The translations under genes and the position numbers were made by a program. From positions 372,001-436,000 of the forward strand of contig CAVXNC010000014.1 in NCBI GenBank assembly GCA_963762865.1: a stretch of 64,000 nucleotides of DNA. The letters are read 5' to 3'. The DNA comes from DATHAP01 sp963762865 (lineage in GTDB: Bacteria; Actinomycetota; Actinomycetes; JACCUZ01). Below the pieces are notes generated by a model that had not been told where the DNA came from, made no database searches, and was given only the letters and a program-made list of their open reading frames with translations. Numbering within the stretch: the first letter of the stretch is position 1; each line of letters opens with the position of its first letter. Positions 1 to 7,479 of the stretch are shown piece by piece.

Positions 1-1610
1 AGGCCTACGGCCCTGACGGGGTCCCCGGCAGCCAGTCGGCCGGCGACGGGAAGGCCGCGTTCGAGGCCCACCTCGGCACGGCCTTCCGGCTCGACCAGGC
101 CGGGGCCGACGGCGAGGTGCCCGGTGAGCGGTCGCCCTACGGCATCGACCTCGACATCACCTACCCGCACGCCGACGTCGACGCGCTCCTGGCCGGGGCG
201 ACGGCCGCGATCCCGGCCTGGCGGGACGCCGGTCCCGAGGCGCGCACCGCGGTGGCCCTCGAGGCACTCGCGCGCATCAACGCGCGCAGCCACGAGATGG
301 CGCAGGCAGTGATGCACACGTCCGGCCAGGGCTACGCGATGGCCTTCCAGGCCGGCGGGCCGCACGCGCAGGACCGTGCGCTGGAGGCGGTGGCCTACGC
401 CTATGCGGAGATGACGCGGCACGCGGCCGAGTCGGTCTGGGAGAAGCCGCAGGGCAAGCGGCCGCCGCAGCGGATGGCCAAGACGTTCACCGTGGTGCCG
501 CGCGGCGTCGCCCTCGTGATCGGCTGCAACACATTCCCGACCTGGAACTCGTACCCCGGTCTGTTCGCCAGCCTGGTGACCGGCAACGCGGTCGTCGTCA
601 AGCCGCACCCGCGCGCTGTCCTGCCCTTGGCGATCACCGTGCGGGTCCTGCGCGAGGTGCTGGCCGAGAACGGCTTCGACGCTGACCTCGTGACGCTCGC
701 AGCCGAGCGCGAGGGCGAAGGCTTGGCCAAGGTCCTGGCGCTGCGCCCGGAGGTCCGGGTCATCGACTACACGGGCTCGTCGGACTTCGGCACCTGGCTC
801 GAGCGCAACGCGCACCAGGCCGTGGTCTTCACCGAGAAGGCCGGGGTCAACCCCGTCGTCATCGACTCGACCGACGACTACCGCGGGATGCTCGGCAACC
901 TGGCGTTCTCGCTGTCCCTCTACAGCGGCCAGATGTGCACCACGCCGCAGAACCTGCTGGTGCCGCGCGACGGCATCACCGCCGACGGCGAGCACCGCAC
1001 CGTCGAGCAGCTCGGCGCCGACCTGGCCGCCGCGGTCGACGGGCTCCTCGGCGACGACGTCCGGGCCAACGCGCTGCTCGGTGCCGTCGTCAACGACGGC
1101 GTGCGCCAGCGGCTGGACTCGGCGCCGTCCTTCGGCACGGTGGTGCTCGCGTCCCGGTCTGTTGCCAACCCCGAGTTCCCCGACGCGATCGTCCGTACGC
1201 CCACGGTGGTGCAGGTCGACGCGAGCGACACCGGTGCCTACCTCGCCGAGTGCTTCGGACCCGTGTCTTTCCTGGTGACGACCGACGGCACGCCGGACTC
1301 GCTGCGCATCATGCGCGAATCGGTGCGCGACCACGGCGCCATCACCGCCGCCGTCTACTCCACCGACAGCAAGGTCCTCGAGGCCGCAGAGCAGGCGGCC
1401 CTCGATGCCGGGGTTGCGCTGTCGGAGAACCTCACGGAGTCGGTCTACGTCAACCAGTCGGCAGCGTTCAGCGACTTCCACGCCACCGGGGCGAACCCGG
1501 CGGCGAACTCCGCGCTGACCGATGCGGCCTACGTCGCGAGCCGTTTCCGGGTCGTCCAGTCCCGCCGGCACCTGCCCGCGGACCCCACGCCGGCGGAGTC
1601 GGTGTCGTGA
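1..1610 (+). CDS. paaN: PaaN-type aldehyde dehydrogenase, 5'-truncated
   Basis: The reading frame is open from position 3, so the start lies upstream of the window; about 535 residues are visible. It matches the stand-alone aldehyde dehydrogenase family called PaaN in phenylacetate catabolism, where a ring-opened CoA intermediate is oxidised. Visible landmarks are the Rossmann region around NTFPTWNSYPG and GNAVVVKPHPRA, the EKAGVNPVV segment and the nucleophile region SGQMCTTPQN with Cys in SGQMC. The family is normally about 550 aa, so little is missing. No other paa genes are in the window; the downstream GNAT gene converges on it with one base between the stops. The family call is firm, the physiological substrate is inferred. 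Confidence 0.85.
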   Translation, partial: AYGPDGVPGSQSAGDGKAAFEAHLGTAFRLDQAGADGEVPGERSPYGIDLDITYPHADVDALLAGATAAIPAWRDAGPEARTAVALEALARINARSHEMAQAVMHTSGQGYAMAFQAGGPHAQDRALEAVAYAYAEMTRHAAESVWEKPQGKRPPQRMAKTFTVVPRGVALVIGCNTFPTWNSYPGLFASLVTGNAVVVKPHPRAVLPLAITVRVLREVLAENGFDADLVTLAAEREGEGLAKVLALRPEVRVIDYTGSSDFGTWLERNAHQAVVFTEKAGVNPVVIDSTDDYRGMLGNLAFSLSLYSGQMCTTPQNLLVPRDGITADGEHRTVEQLGADLAAAVDGLLGDDVRANALLGAVVNDGVRQRLDSAPSFGTVVLASRSVANPEFPDAIVRTPTVVQVDASDTGAYLAECFGPVSFLVTTDGTPDSLRIMRESVRDHGAITAAVYSTDSKVLEAAEQAALDAGVALSENLTESVYVNQSAAFSDFHATGANPAANSALTDAAYVASRFRVVQSRRHLPADPTPAESVS

Positions 1611-1611
1611 C

Positions 1612-2121
1612 TCAGTCGATCCAGTAGCGGCGCTTGAGCGGCGTGCCGACGTACGGCATGTCGTCGTCCAGCCGGCCACCGTTGGCCTCGATCACCGCGA
1701 TGGACGCGACGTTGTCGTCGTCGCAGGTGACGAGAACCCGGTCGGCGCCGTACGACCTCGCGACCACCAGGCTCTGCCGGAGGATCTCGCTCGCGTGCCC
1801 GCGACGCCGGTGGCCGGGCAGCACCCCGTAGCCGATGTGGCCGCCCTCGAGCCGCAGCCAGTCGTTGAGCTCGTGCCGGACGGACGTGCGGCCCACGACC
1901 ACGCCGTCGACGTCAGCCAGCAGGAAGGTGGCCGGGACACGGTCCGCCGGGACCTCGAGGCCGCGACGCTGGAGCTCGAGCCACGCGACGTAGTCCGCGA
2001 ACGCCATCTCCGGCTCGAGACCGAGCGCGAAGACGAAGTCGTCGGCCAGCATCGCGTCCTGACCGGCCCGCACCGCGGGCTCGTCCTCGACGCGGACGGG
2101 ACGCAGACGCAGGCCGGGCAT
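1612..2121 (-). CDS. GNAT family N-acetyltransferase
   Basis: A 169-aa RimJ/RimL-like GNAT protein that would move an acetyl group from acetyl-CoA to an unknown amine. The acetyl-CoA loop is visible as GVLPGHRRRGHASEIL, followed by the ANGG turn that usually closes the fold. The ATG at 2121 was chosen because a TAGGGT box lies 7 nt upstream on the minus strand, a leaderless arrangement, and because the protein then starts directly with the first beta strand (MPGLRLRPV). Much longer in-frame starts upstream run antisense through the SRPBCC gene and are rejected. Substrate unknown. Confidence 0.8.
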   Translation of the reverse strand: MPGLRLRPVRVEDEPAVRAGQDAMLADDFVFALGLEPEMAFADYVAWLELQRRGLEVPADRVPATFLLADVDGVVVGRTSVRHELNDWLRLEGGHIGYGVLPGHRRRGHASEILRQSLVVARSYGADRVLVTCDDDNVASIAVIEANGGRLDDDMPYVGTPLKRRYWID

Positions 2122-2233
2122 GGCGGAGACCCTACGGTCGGCGATCCGCGTTTGACCGAGCACACCGCGGAAAGGCGCTGCAGAGCGACCGAGTCGGCAC
2201 GCGGGTCGGTCACGAGCACAGGAGGGGTCGTCC

Positions 2234-2683
2234 ATGAGCAGCATCGAGCAGTCCATCGAGGTCGCCGTGCCGGTCAGCACGGCATACAACCAGTGGACCC
2301 AGTTCGAGTCGTTCCCGGAGTTCATGGAAGGCGTCGACCGCATCGAGCAGGTCGATGACACCAGGACCCGTTGGGTGACGAGCATCGGCGGTGTCACCCG
2401 TGAGTTCGACGCGGAGATCACCGAGCAGAACCCGGACGAGCGGGTGGCCTGGCGGTCGGTCGACGAGCCGCGGCAGGCCGGTGTCGTCACCTTCCACCGG
2501 CTCTCCGCCGACACCACGAAGGTGATGCTGCAGATGGACTTCGAGCCCGAGGGCGTCGTCGAGAAGGTCGGCGACCGGCTCGGCGTGGTGACGCACCGCG
2601 TGAAGGGCGACCTGGAGCGGTTCAAGTCGTTCATCGAGGCCCGCGGCGGCGAGACCGGCGCCTGGCGCGGCCAGGTGCGCTGA
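2234..2683 (+). CDS. SRPBCC (START-like) family protein
   Basis: A 149-aa single-domain protein of the polyketide cyclase/dehydrase-like SRPBCC superfamily, whose helix-grip fold encloses a hydrophobic ligand pocket. It begins with the typical strand and helix (IEVAVPVSTAYNQWTQFESFPEFMEGV) and ends with the long C-terminal helix (VKGDLERFKSFIEARGG). A strong AGGAGG ribosome site precedes the ATG. Many actinobacteria carry such genes as stress-associated proteins of unknown ligand. It lies divergent from the GNAT gene with 112 bp between the starts. No enzymatic activity can be assigned. Confidence 0.82.
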   Translation: MSSIEQSIEVAVPVSTAYNQWTQFESFPEFMEGVDRIEQVDDTRTRWVTSIGGVTREFDAEITEQNPDERVAWRSVDEPRQAGVVTFHRLSADTTKVMLQMDFEPEGVVEKVGDRLGVVTHRVKGDLERFKSFIEARGGETGAWRGQVR

Positions 2684-2700
2684 CCGCTAGCCTCACCGCC

Positions 2701-3195
2701 GTGACAGGTGACAGCGAGTCCGACCGGGACGTGTCCGACCGGGCCGAGTCGGAGGACGAGAAGGCCGACCGTCGCTACGACGAGCTGCTCCAGGAGCTGC
2801 GCGTCGCCCAGACCGGTGTGCAGTTCCTCTTCGCCTTCCTGCTCACCCTCGCCTTCACCCAGCGGTTCCCGCGGATCACGGACTTCCAGCTCACCTTGTA
2901 CGTCGTCACGCTGGTCACGACAGCGGTCGCGGCGGCCCTGCTGATCGGCCCCGTGCCGTTCCACCGGATCGTCTTCCGTCGTGGCCTCAAGCCGCGACTG
3001 GTCACCGGCGCGGACCTGATGGCCCGTGGCGGGCTGGTGATGCTGCTCGTCGCCATCAACGGAGCCGTCCTGCTGATCCTCGACGTCGCCCTCGGCGGTG
3101 TGCTGCCCTTCGTGATCTCCGGCGGGCTCGTCCTGTGGTTCGTCGTCATCTGGTACGTCGTCCCCGTGACCGCCCGGGAGCGTTCACGCGGCTGA
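2701..3195 (+). CDS. DUF6328 family membrane protein
   Basis: A 164-aa protein with an acidic N-terminal tail (about 30 residues, rich in Asp and Glu) and four predicted membrane helices, the first around LLTLAF and the last around VLWFVVIWYVV. This is the layout of DUF6328, a family of unknown function. The GTG start is supported by a TAGCCT box at 2688-2693 exactly 7 nt upstream, so the message is probably leaderless even though the SRPBCC gene ends only 17 bp before. Function not known. Confidence 0.7.
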   Translation: MTGDSESDRDVSDRAESEDEKADRRYDELLQELRVAQTGVQFLFAFLLTLAFTQRFPRITDFQLTLYVVTLVTTAVAAALLIGPVPFHRIVFRRGLKPRLVTGADLMARGGLVMLLVAINGAVLLILDVALGGVLPFVISGGLVLWFVVIWYVVPVTARERSRG

Positions 3196-3235
3196 CGCGG
3201 CGTGTGATGCACGTACTGGCGGGTACGCGCCTGTC

Positions 3236-3829
3236 ATGCCGAGCAGCATCGCGCGCCTCACCGCGACCGACCACGAGCGCCTGCTCCGGCTGATCCGTCG
3301 TGCGTGCACGCCGGGCCCCAGCCAGGAGCGGTGGCGCGCCGACCTGGTGCACCTGATGCGCGCGCACCATGCGGCTGAGACCGAGACCCTGCCCGCGGAA
3401 CTCGTCGCCGGTGGCGGCGAGACCGCGATCGCCGCCCGCTCCGAGCTGCTCCGGGTCGACGAGGCCCTCGGCGCGGCGCTCGCGCGCGTCGAGGCGGTCG
3501 ACCTGGACACGACCGACCTCGAGGCGGCCGGTGCGGCACTCGCCGCGGAGCTTGGCCGGCACGCCGCCCTGCTCGCCGACCGGGTGCTGGCCCCGATGAC
3601 CGAGGCGCTGCCACGCAAGCAGATGCGCGAGCTCGGCGGTCGCTACACCGACATCCGCGACGCGGTCCTGCGCGACGAGGGCGCGGACGGGCCACCCCCG
3701 CGTCGCCTGGACGTCTCGCGTGCGGAGCTCTACGAGCTGGCAAAGCGGGCCGGGATCGAGGGCCGGTCGTCGATGAGCCGCCGCGACCTCATCAACGAGC
3801 TCCAGCGACACCAGCAGCAACCGTCCTGA
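3236..3829 (+). CDS. Hemerythrin-like protein with C-terminal Rho_N/SAP-like domain
   Basis: A 197-aa two-part protein. Residues 1 to about 140 look like a hemerythrin HHE helical bundle: DHERLLRLIR, HLMRAHHAAETETL and ELGRHAALLADRVL supply the spaced His and Glu residues that would bind a di-iron centre. A proline-rich hinge then leads to about 40 residues (SRAELYELAKRAGIEGRSSM and onwards) that resemble the small helix-extended-helix Rho_N or SAP-like nucleic-acid-binding module. The combination suggests an iron or oxygen sensor attached to nucleic acid or another protein, but this is inference. ATG chosen as the only well-placed start. Confidence 0.6.
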   Translation: MPSSIARLTATDHERLLRLIRRACTPGPSQERWRADLVHLMRAHHAAETETLPAELVAGGGETAIAARSELLRVDEALGAALARVEAVDLDTTDLEAAGAALAAELGRHAALLADRVLAPMTEALPRKQMRELGGRYTDIRDAVLRDEGADGPPPRRLDVSRAELYELAKRAGIEGRSSMSRRDLINELQRHQQQPS

Positions 3830-3978
3830 ACCCGGGACCTCCCCGACGGGGAGTCCGGCCGACCGCGTTTGCGGGAGGCCGGATCTGAGCATGGGTGTCC
3901 CGTACCGATCGACGCGCTGCAGCAGGGCGGCGCCACTCCCCGGACGCCCAGGCGCCCTGACCCCGAGCGAGACCTCCG

Positions 3979-4932
3979 ATGCACATCGCCCTGCTACACA
4001 CCTCCGGCACGTCCAGATTCGCGGACTGGGCCCAGGACGCCTTGGCCCGCCGTGGTCACGACGTGCGGCGCGCCCCGTCCGTCGACGCAGCCGAGGCCGC
4101 CATCGTCGGCCGCGAGCTCGGGACCGCCCTGCAGGACCGGCACCCCGACGCCTACCTGGCAGCCGGATGGGAGGCCGGCGTCGCGGCGCACCTGGCGGCG
4201 CGGAGCGCCCCCGGACCGGTGGCGCTCCGCCTCACCCGACCGGTCCGTCGACCCGGGAGCGACGAGGACCGGATCGAAGGTGCCTTGCTGCGCTCGTCGA
4301 CCCGGGTGCTGGTCGTCAGTGCCGGGGAGCGCGACCGGCTCGTCAACCGCGGCGTTCCGCGCGACACCCTGAGAGTCCTCCCCGAGGCCGTCGACACCGA
4401 GCTGTTCACCGACCGCGGACCTGTCGCACCCCGGGCCACCGACGACGGACGGCACCGCGTAGGCGTCGCGGCGCCCCCCGACGGCGCGTCCCGGCAGGTC
4501 CTGCTGGCGGGCATCGACTCGATGCCCGCCTGCCACGCGGTGCCGGTGCCGCCCCCAGAGGAGTGGACCGACACGACACCTGCGCTGGTGCGGTCGCTCG
4601 ACCTGCTCGTCGTGGTCGACGACACCGACGCGGAGGTCGCGACTGCCCTGGCTGCGATGGCGAGCGGCGTCCCGGTCGTCGCCTCCGACGCGGGCGTGCT
4701 CTCCGACGTCGTGGCTGACGGCGTCACCGGGCTGCTCGTCGGCCGCGGCGGCACGGCGCCCGCCATCCGGGCGTTGCTGGCCGACCCGCTCGGCCGGGAG
4801 GGCATGGGGCTGGCCGCCATCGACCGCGTCCGGGCCCGCTTCGGGCAGGACGTCGTGGCCGGGGCGCTCGCCCACCAGCTGGCGGCCATGGCGCCGGATG
4901 TGGCCCCGGAGGAGCACGCCGCAGCCTCGTAG
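3979..4932 (+). CDS. Glycosyltransferase, GT-B fold (group 1 / GT4-like)
   Basis: A 317-aa cytoplasmic GT-B protein. The N-terminal half starts with a short Rossmann strand (MHIALLHTSGTSRFADWAQDAL), and the linker RGVPRDTLRVLPEAVDTELF is the standard hinge leading to the donor-binding C-terminal domain. There the segment ALAAMASGVPVVASDAGVLSDVV is clear. The usual EX7E motif is weakened (AEVATALAAMASG), and the protein is short for the family (350-400 aa). It precedes an M23 peptidase by 99 bp, so an envelope role is plausible. Acceptor and donor are unknown. Confidence 0.75.
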   Translation: MHIALLHTSGTSRFADWAQDALARRGHDVRRAPSVDAAEAAIVGRELGTALQDRHPDAYLAAGWEAGVAAHLAARSAPGPVALRLTRPVRRPGSDEDRIEGALLRSSTRVLVVSAGERDRLVNRGVPRDTLRVLPEAVDTELFTDRGPVAPRATDDGRHRVGVAAPPDGASRQVLLAGIDSMPACHAVPVPPPEEWTDTTPALVRSLDLLVVVDDTDAEVATALAAMASGVPVVASDAGVLSDVVADGVTGLLVGRGGTAPAIRALLADPLGREGMGLAAIDRVRARFGQDVVAGALAHQLAAMAPDVAPEEHAAAS

Positions 4933-4943
4933 GCCGTCAAGTC

Positions 4944-5010
4944 GGGGGTGCCCGGCGCCGACGGTAGTCAGGACACCCCCGGCCCCCGCGCGAGCGCGGG
5001 CCGTCCTGAC
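4944..5010 (+). promoter_or_regulatory. Overlapping inverted repeats before the M23 peptidase gene
   Basis: Two stems share the space between the glycosyltransferase stop and the M23 start. GGGGGTG (4944-4950) can pair with CACCCCC (4974-4980), while GTCAGGA (4967-4973), which lies in that loop, can pair with TCCTGAC (5004-5010), itself enclosing CCCGCG/CGCGGG (4985-5000). The first may be a terminator without a T tract; together they form either alternative structures or a pseudoknot. It does not match the c-di-AMP riboswitch found before some actinobacterial cell-wall hydrolases, as far as can be judged by eye. Confidence 0.45.
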
Positions 5011-5031
5011 AGACCTCGGTGAAGGACGTCC

Positions 5032-6342
5032 ATGCTTGCCCGACGTGCGGCGACCGGGCGCGCCCGGCTGGCCGCACCGCTGCTCGCAGCCGCCCTCGCG
5101 CTGAGCGTCGGGCCGCTCCCGAGCTCGCACGCTGCCACCGAACCGGCGCAAAACGGACAGTCCGGCCAGGGCACCTCCCGGCAGGCCGAGCTGGAGAAGG
5201 TCCTCGACGAGGTCCGCCAGGAGCTGGCCGAGTCCAGCGAGGCGATGGTGCGCGCGGCGGCCGACCTCCGGCTGGCGGAGGCCGCGCTCCCCGGCGCCCA
5301 GGAGACCGCGGCCCACGCGCGCGTCCTGCTGGCCGCGGCACGCAAGCGGCAGGCGATCGCCGCCCACCAGCGCGGAGCAGCGCAGGTCCGGCTGATGCTC
5401 AGCAGCCAGGACGCGGAGGAGACGGCCGCCCAGGTCGAGTCCCAGCGCGCCCGGATCGGCCGGCTGGCCCGCGCCGCGTACCAGGGCGGCGGGTCCCTCA
5501 GCGACCTGTCGATGCTGCTCGAGGCCCGGTCGCCGACCGACTTCGCCGAGCGGCTGGTCAGCCTGCAGACCGTGGTCACCAGCCAGCGCTCCCTGCTCGA
5601 CGACCTGGAGACCGTCCAGCAGACCTCCGCCGAGCAGACCCAGGACCTGGCGGCGGTGCGCGACCGGCTCGCGGTTGCCGACGCCCGGGCCCAGCGCGAG
5701 CTGCGCGCCGTGACCAGGCTCGAGGCCCAGGCCCGGGCCGCCGAGGCGCGGGTCGGTGACCTGGTCGCGCAGCGCGAGGCGGCACTGGCCGCGGCCCGCG
5801 CCGCCCAGGTGGACGACGACGCCGCCCATGCCCACCAGCAGCAGGTGTCCGGCGAGCTCAGCGGCGAGCTGGCGGCGCAGGCCCGCGCCGAGCTCGGCGC
5901 AGCCGGCGCCCGGGACGGGTCGGCCGTCCCTGCCCGGCCGGGCGCCTTGAGCTGGCCGGTGAACGGCCGGGTCTCCTCGCCCTTCGGGATGCGCGTCCAC
6001 CCGATCACCGGGGTCTACAAGCTGCACACCGGCACCGACCTGAGCGCCTCCTGCGGCACGCCCATCCACGTCGCCCGGCCCGGTGTCGTCACCGCCGCGG
6101 GCTGGAACAGCGCCTACGGCTGGCGCACCGTCGTCTCGCACGGCGTCGTCGGCGGGGTCCTGCTCACGACGACCTACAACCACCAGACGCGACTCGGCAC
6201 CGTCGTCGGCGCCCAGCTGGCCGCCGGTGACGTGCTCGGCGTCGTGGGCTCGACCGGCTACTCCACGGGCTGCCACCTGCACTTCGAGCTCTACGTCAAC
6301 GCCACCCTCGTGGACCCCGAGCCCTGGCTGCCCGCGCACTGA
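5032..6342 (+). CDS. M23 family peptidoglycan metallopeptidase with coiled-coil
   Basis: A 436-aa secreted or membrane-anchored cell-wall hydrolase. Residues 1-40 form a signal peptide (Arg-rich start, LAAPLLAAALALSVG core, Ala-rich end). Residues about 50-290 are a long Ala/Glu/Arg coiled-coil like that of EnvC, NlpD or RipC-type regulators. The C-terminal lysostaphin-like M23 domain has the zinc ligands in LHTGTD (His332, Asp336) and HLH (415-417). All metal and catalytic residues appear present, so it should cut peptide cross-bridges. It sits between a glycosyltransferase and a sigma factor gene; a hairpin overlaps its stop codon. Confidence 0.88.
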   Translation: MLARRAATGRARLAAPLLAAALALSVGPLPSSHAATEPAQNGQSGQGTSRQAELEKVLDEVRQELAESSEAMVRAAADLRLAEAALPGAQETAAHARVLLAAARKRQAIAAHQRGAAQVRLMLSSQDAEETAAQVESQRARIGRLARAAYQGGGSLSDLSMLLEARSPTDFAERLVSLQTVVTSQRSLLDDLETVQQTSAEQTQDLAAVRDRLAVADARAQRELRAVTRLEAQARAAEARVGDLVAQREAALAAARAAQVDDDAAHAHQQQVSGELSGELAAQARAELGAAGARDGSAVPARPGALSWPVNGRVSSPFGMRVHPITGVYKLHTGTDLSASCGTPIHVARPGVVTAAGWNSAYGWRTVVSHGVVGGVLLTTTYNHQTRLGTVVGAQLAAGDVLGVVGSTGYSTGCHLHFELYVNATLVDPEPWLPAH

Positions 6343-6372
6343 CCAGGCGGAAATCTTCCGGGCCTCCTGGTC
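6341..6372 (+). terminator. Hairpin overlapping the M23 gene stop codon
   Basis: GACCAGG at 6341-6347 pairs with CCTGGTC at 6366-6372, and inside it CGGAA pairs with TTCCG around an ATC loop (6348-6360). The stem starts within the TGA stop of the peptidase gene. No T run follows, as is common for actinobacterial terminators, so termination is inferred. Confidence 0.5.
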
Positions 6373-6413
6373 GTTCGGACAGATGTCAACCAGCTCGACC
6401 CGAGGGACCGCAC

Positions 6414-7475
6414 TTGACCCAGCTGCCTCTGTCCCGCCTCCCGCTCGACACCGACCGCTCCCCCAGCCCCACCGCCACCGACACCAGCGCCACCGACACC
6501 AGCACCGACGTCCTCGACACGACGACTCGCGAGCCCGCCGAGGAGGAGGTCGGCACACCCGACCTGGTCCGCCTCTACCTGGACGAGATCGGCAAGGCCC
6601 CGCTGCTCGACGCCGCCACCGAGGTGGACCTGGCGCAGCGCATCGAGGCCGGCCTCTACGCCCGGCACCTGCTCGCGGGGCTGGACACCCTCAACGGCCG
6701 CCGGGCCGTGAAGCTCCAGGCCGCCCGCAAGGTCGCGAGCAGCACCGAGCTCGACCAGCTCGCCGAGGACGGCGAGCAGGCCAAGCGCGCCTTCATCCGG
6801 GCGAACCTGCGCCTGGTGGTCTCCCTCGCCCGCCGCTACACCCGGGCGTCGATGCCGCTGCTCGACCTGATCCAGGAGGGCAACGTCGGTCTGGTCCGCG
6901 CCGTGGAGAAGTTCGACTACGCCCGCGGCTACAAGTTCTCCACCTACGCCACCTGGTGGATCCGCCAGGCCATCGGCCGGGCGATCGCGGAGCAGAGCCG
7001 CACCGTTCGGCTGCCCGTGCACCAGGTCGAGAAGCTCAGCCGGCTGTCCCGCACCCGCCGCGACATGGGTGCGTCGCTGGGCCGCGAGCCCTCCGACGCC
7101 GAGGTGGCCGAGGAGCTCGGCATCACGGTGGCAGCCATCGAGGACCTCGACTCGATCTCCCGGACGCCGGCCAGCCTCGACGCCCTCGTCGGCGAGGACG
7201 GCGGGACCACGCTCGGCGACCTCGTCGACGCCGCCGACCCCAGCCCGGAGGACCTGGTCGTCGACCAGGCGACCCGCGGCGCCGTCATCGGCCTGGTCGA
7301 CCGGCTCACCGACCGCGAGGCCGAGGTCATCCGCAGCCGCTACGGGCTGGTCCCCGGCCCGAAGCAGACCTACGAGCAGATCGCGGGCCGCCTCGGGGTC
7401 TCCCGGGAGCGGGTCCGCCAGATCGAGCGCGAGGCACTCGAGCACCTGCGCGACTGGGTGGCCGAGACCGCCTGA
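6414..7475 (+). CDS. Group 2 sigma-70 family RNA polymerase sigma factor (SigB-like)
   Basis: A 353-aa sigma factor with regions 1.2 (TPDLVRLYLDEIGKAPLL), 2 (ANLRLVVSLARRYT, DLIQEGNVGLVRAVEKFDY, YKFSTYATWWIRQAI), 3 and 4 (RLGVSRERVRQIEREALEHLR) all present. There is no long region 1.1, and the length and region 1.2 resemble mycobacterial SigB rather than the essential principal factor. The N-terminal 45 residues are rich in Thr, Ser and Pro. The TTG at 6414 follows a purine-rich CGAGGGA; no better ATG or GTG lies before region 1.2. It probably drives a stationary-phase or stress programme, inferred from the family. Confidence 0.85.
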   Translation: MTQLPLSRLPLDTDRSPSPTATDTSATDTSTDVLDTTTREPAEEEVGTPDLVRLYLDEIGKAPLLDAATEVDLAQRIEAGLYARHLLAGLDTLNGRRAVKLQAARKVASSTELDQLAEDGEQAKRAFIRANLRLVVSLARRYTRASMPLLDLIQEGNVGLVRAVEKFDYARGYKFSTYATWWIRQAIGRAIAEQSRTVRLPVHQVEKLSRLSRTRRDMGASLGREPSDAEVAEELGITVAAIEDLDSISRTPASLDALVGEDGGTTLGDLVDAADPSPEDLVVDQATRGAVIGLVDRLTDREAEVIRSRYGLVPGPKQTYEQIAGRLGVSRERVRQIEREALEHLRDWVAETA

Positions 7476-7479
7476 GGTC

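Noticed and set aside
1612..2964. 450-codon version of the GNAT gene
   Set aside because: The first 280 codons are antisense to the SRPBCC and DUF6328 genes; the leaderless start at 2121 fits better.
4933..5031. c-di-AMP (ydaO-type) riboswitch before the M23 gene
   Set aside because: The region is under 100 nt and I see none of the conserved riboswitch segments.
3994..6558. Long minus-strand frame of 854 codons
   Set aside because: Antisense to the glycosyltransferase and M23 genes; composition is Arg/Gly-rich with no recognisable domain, as usual for shadow frames in high-GC DNA.
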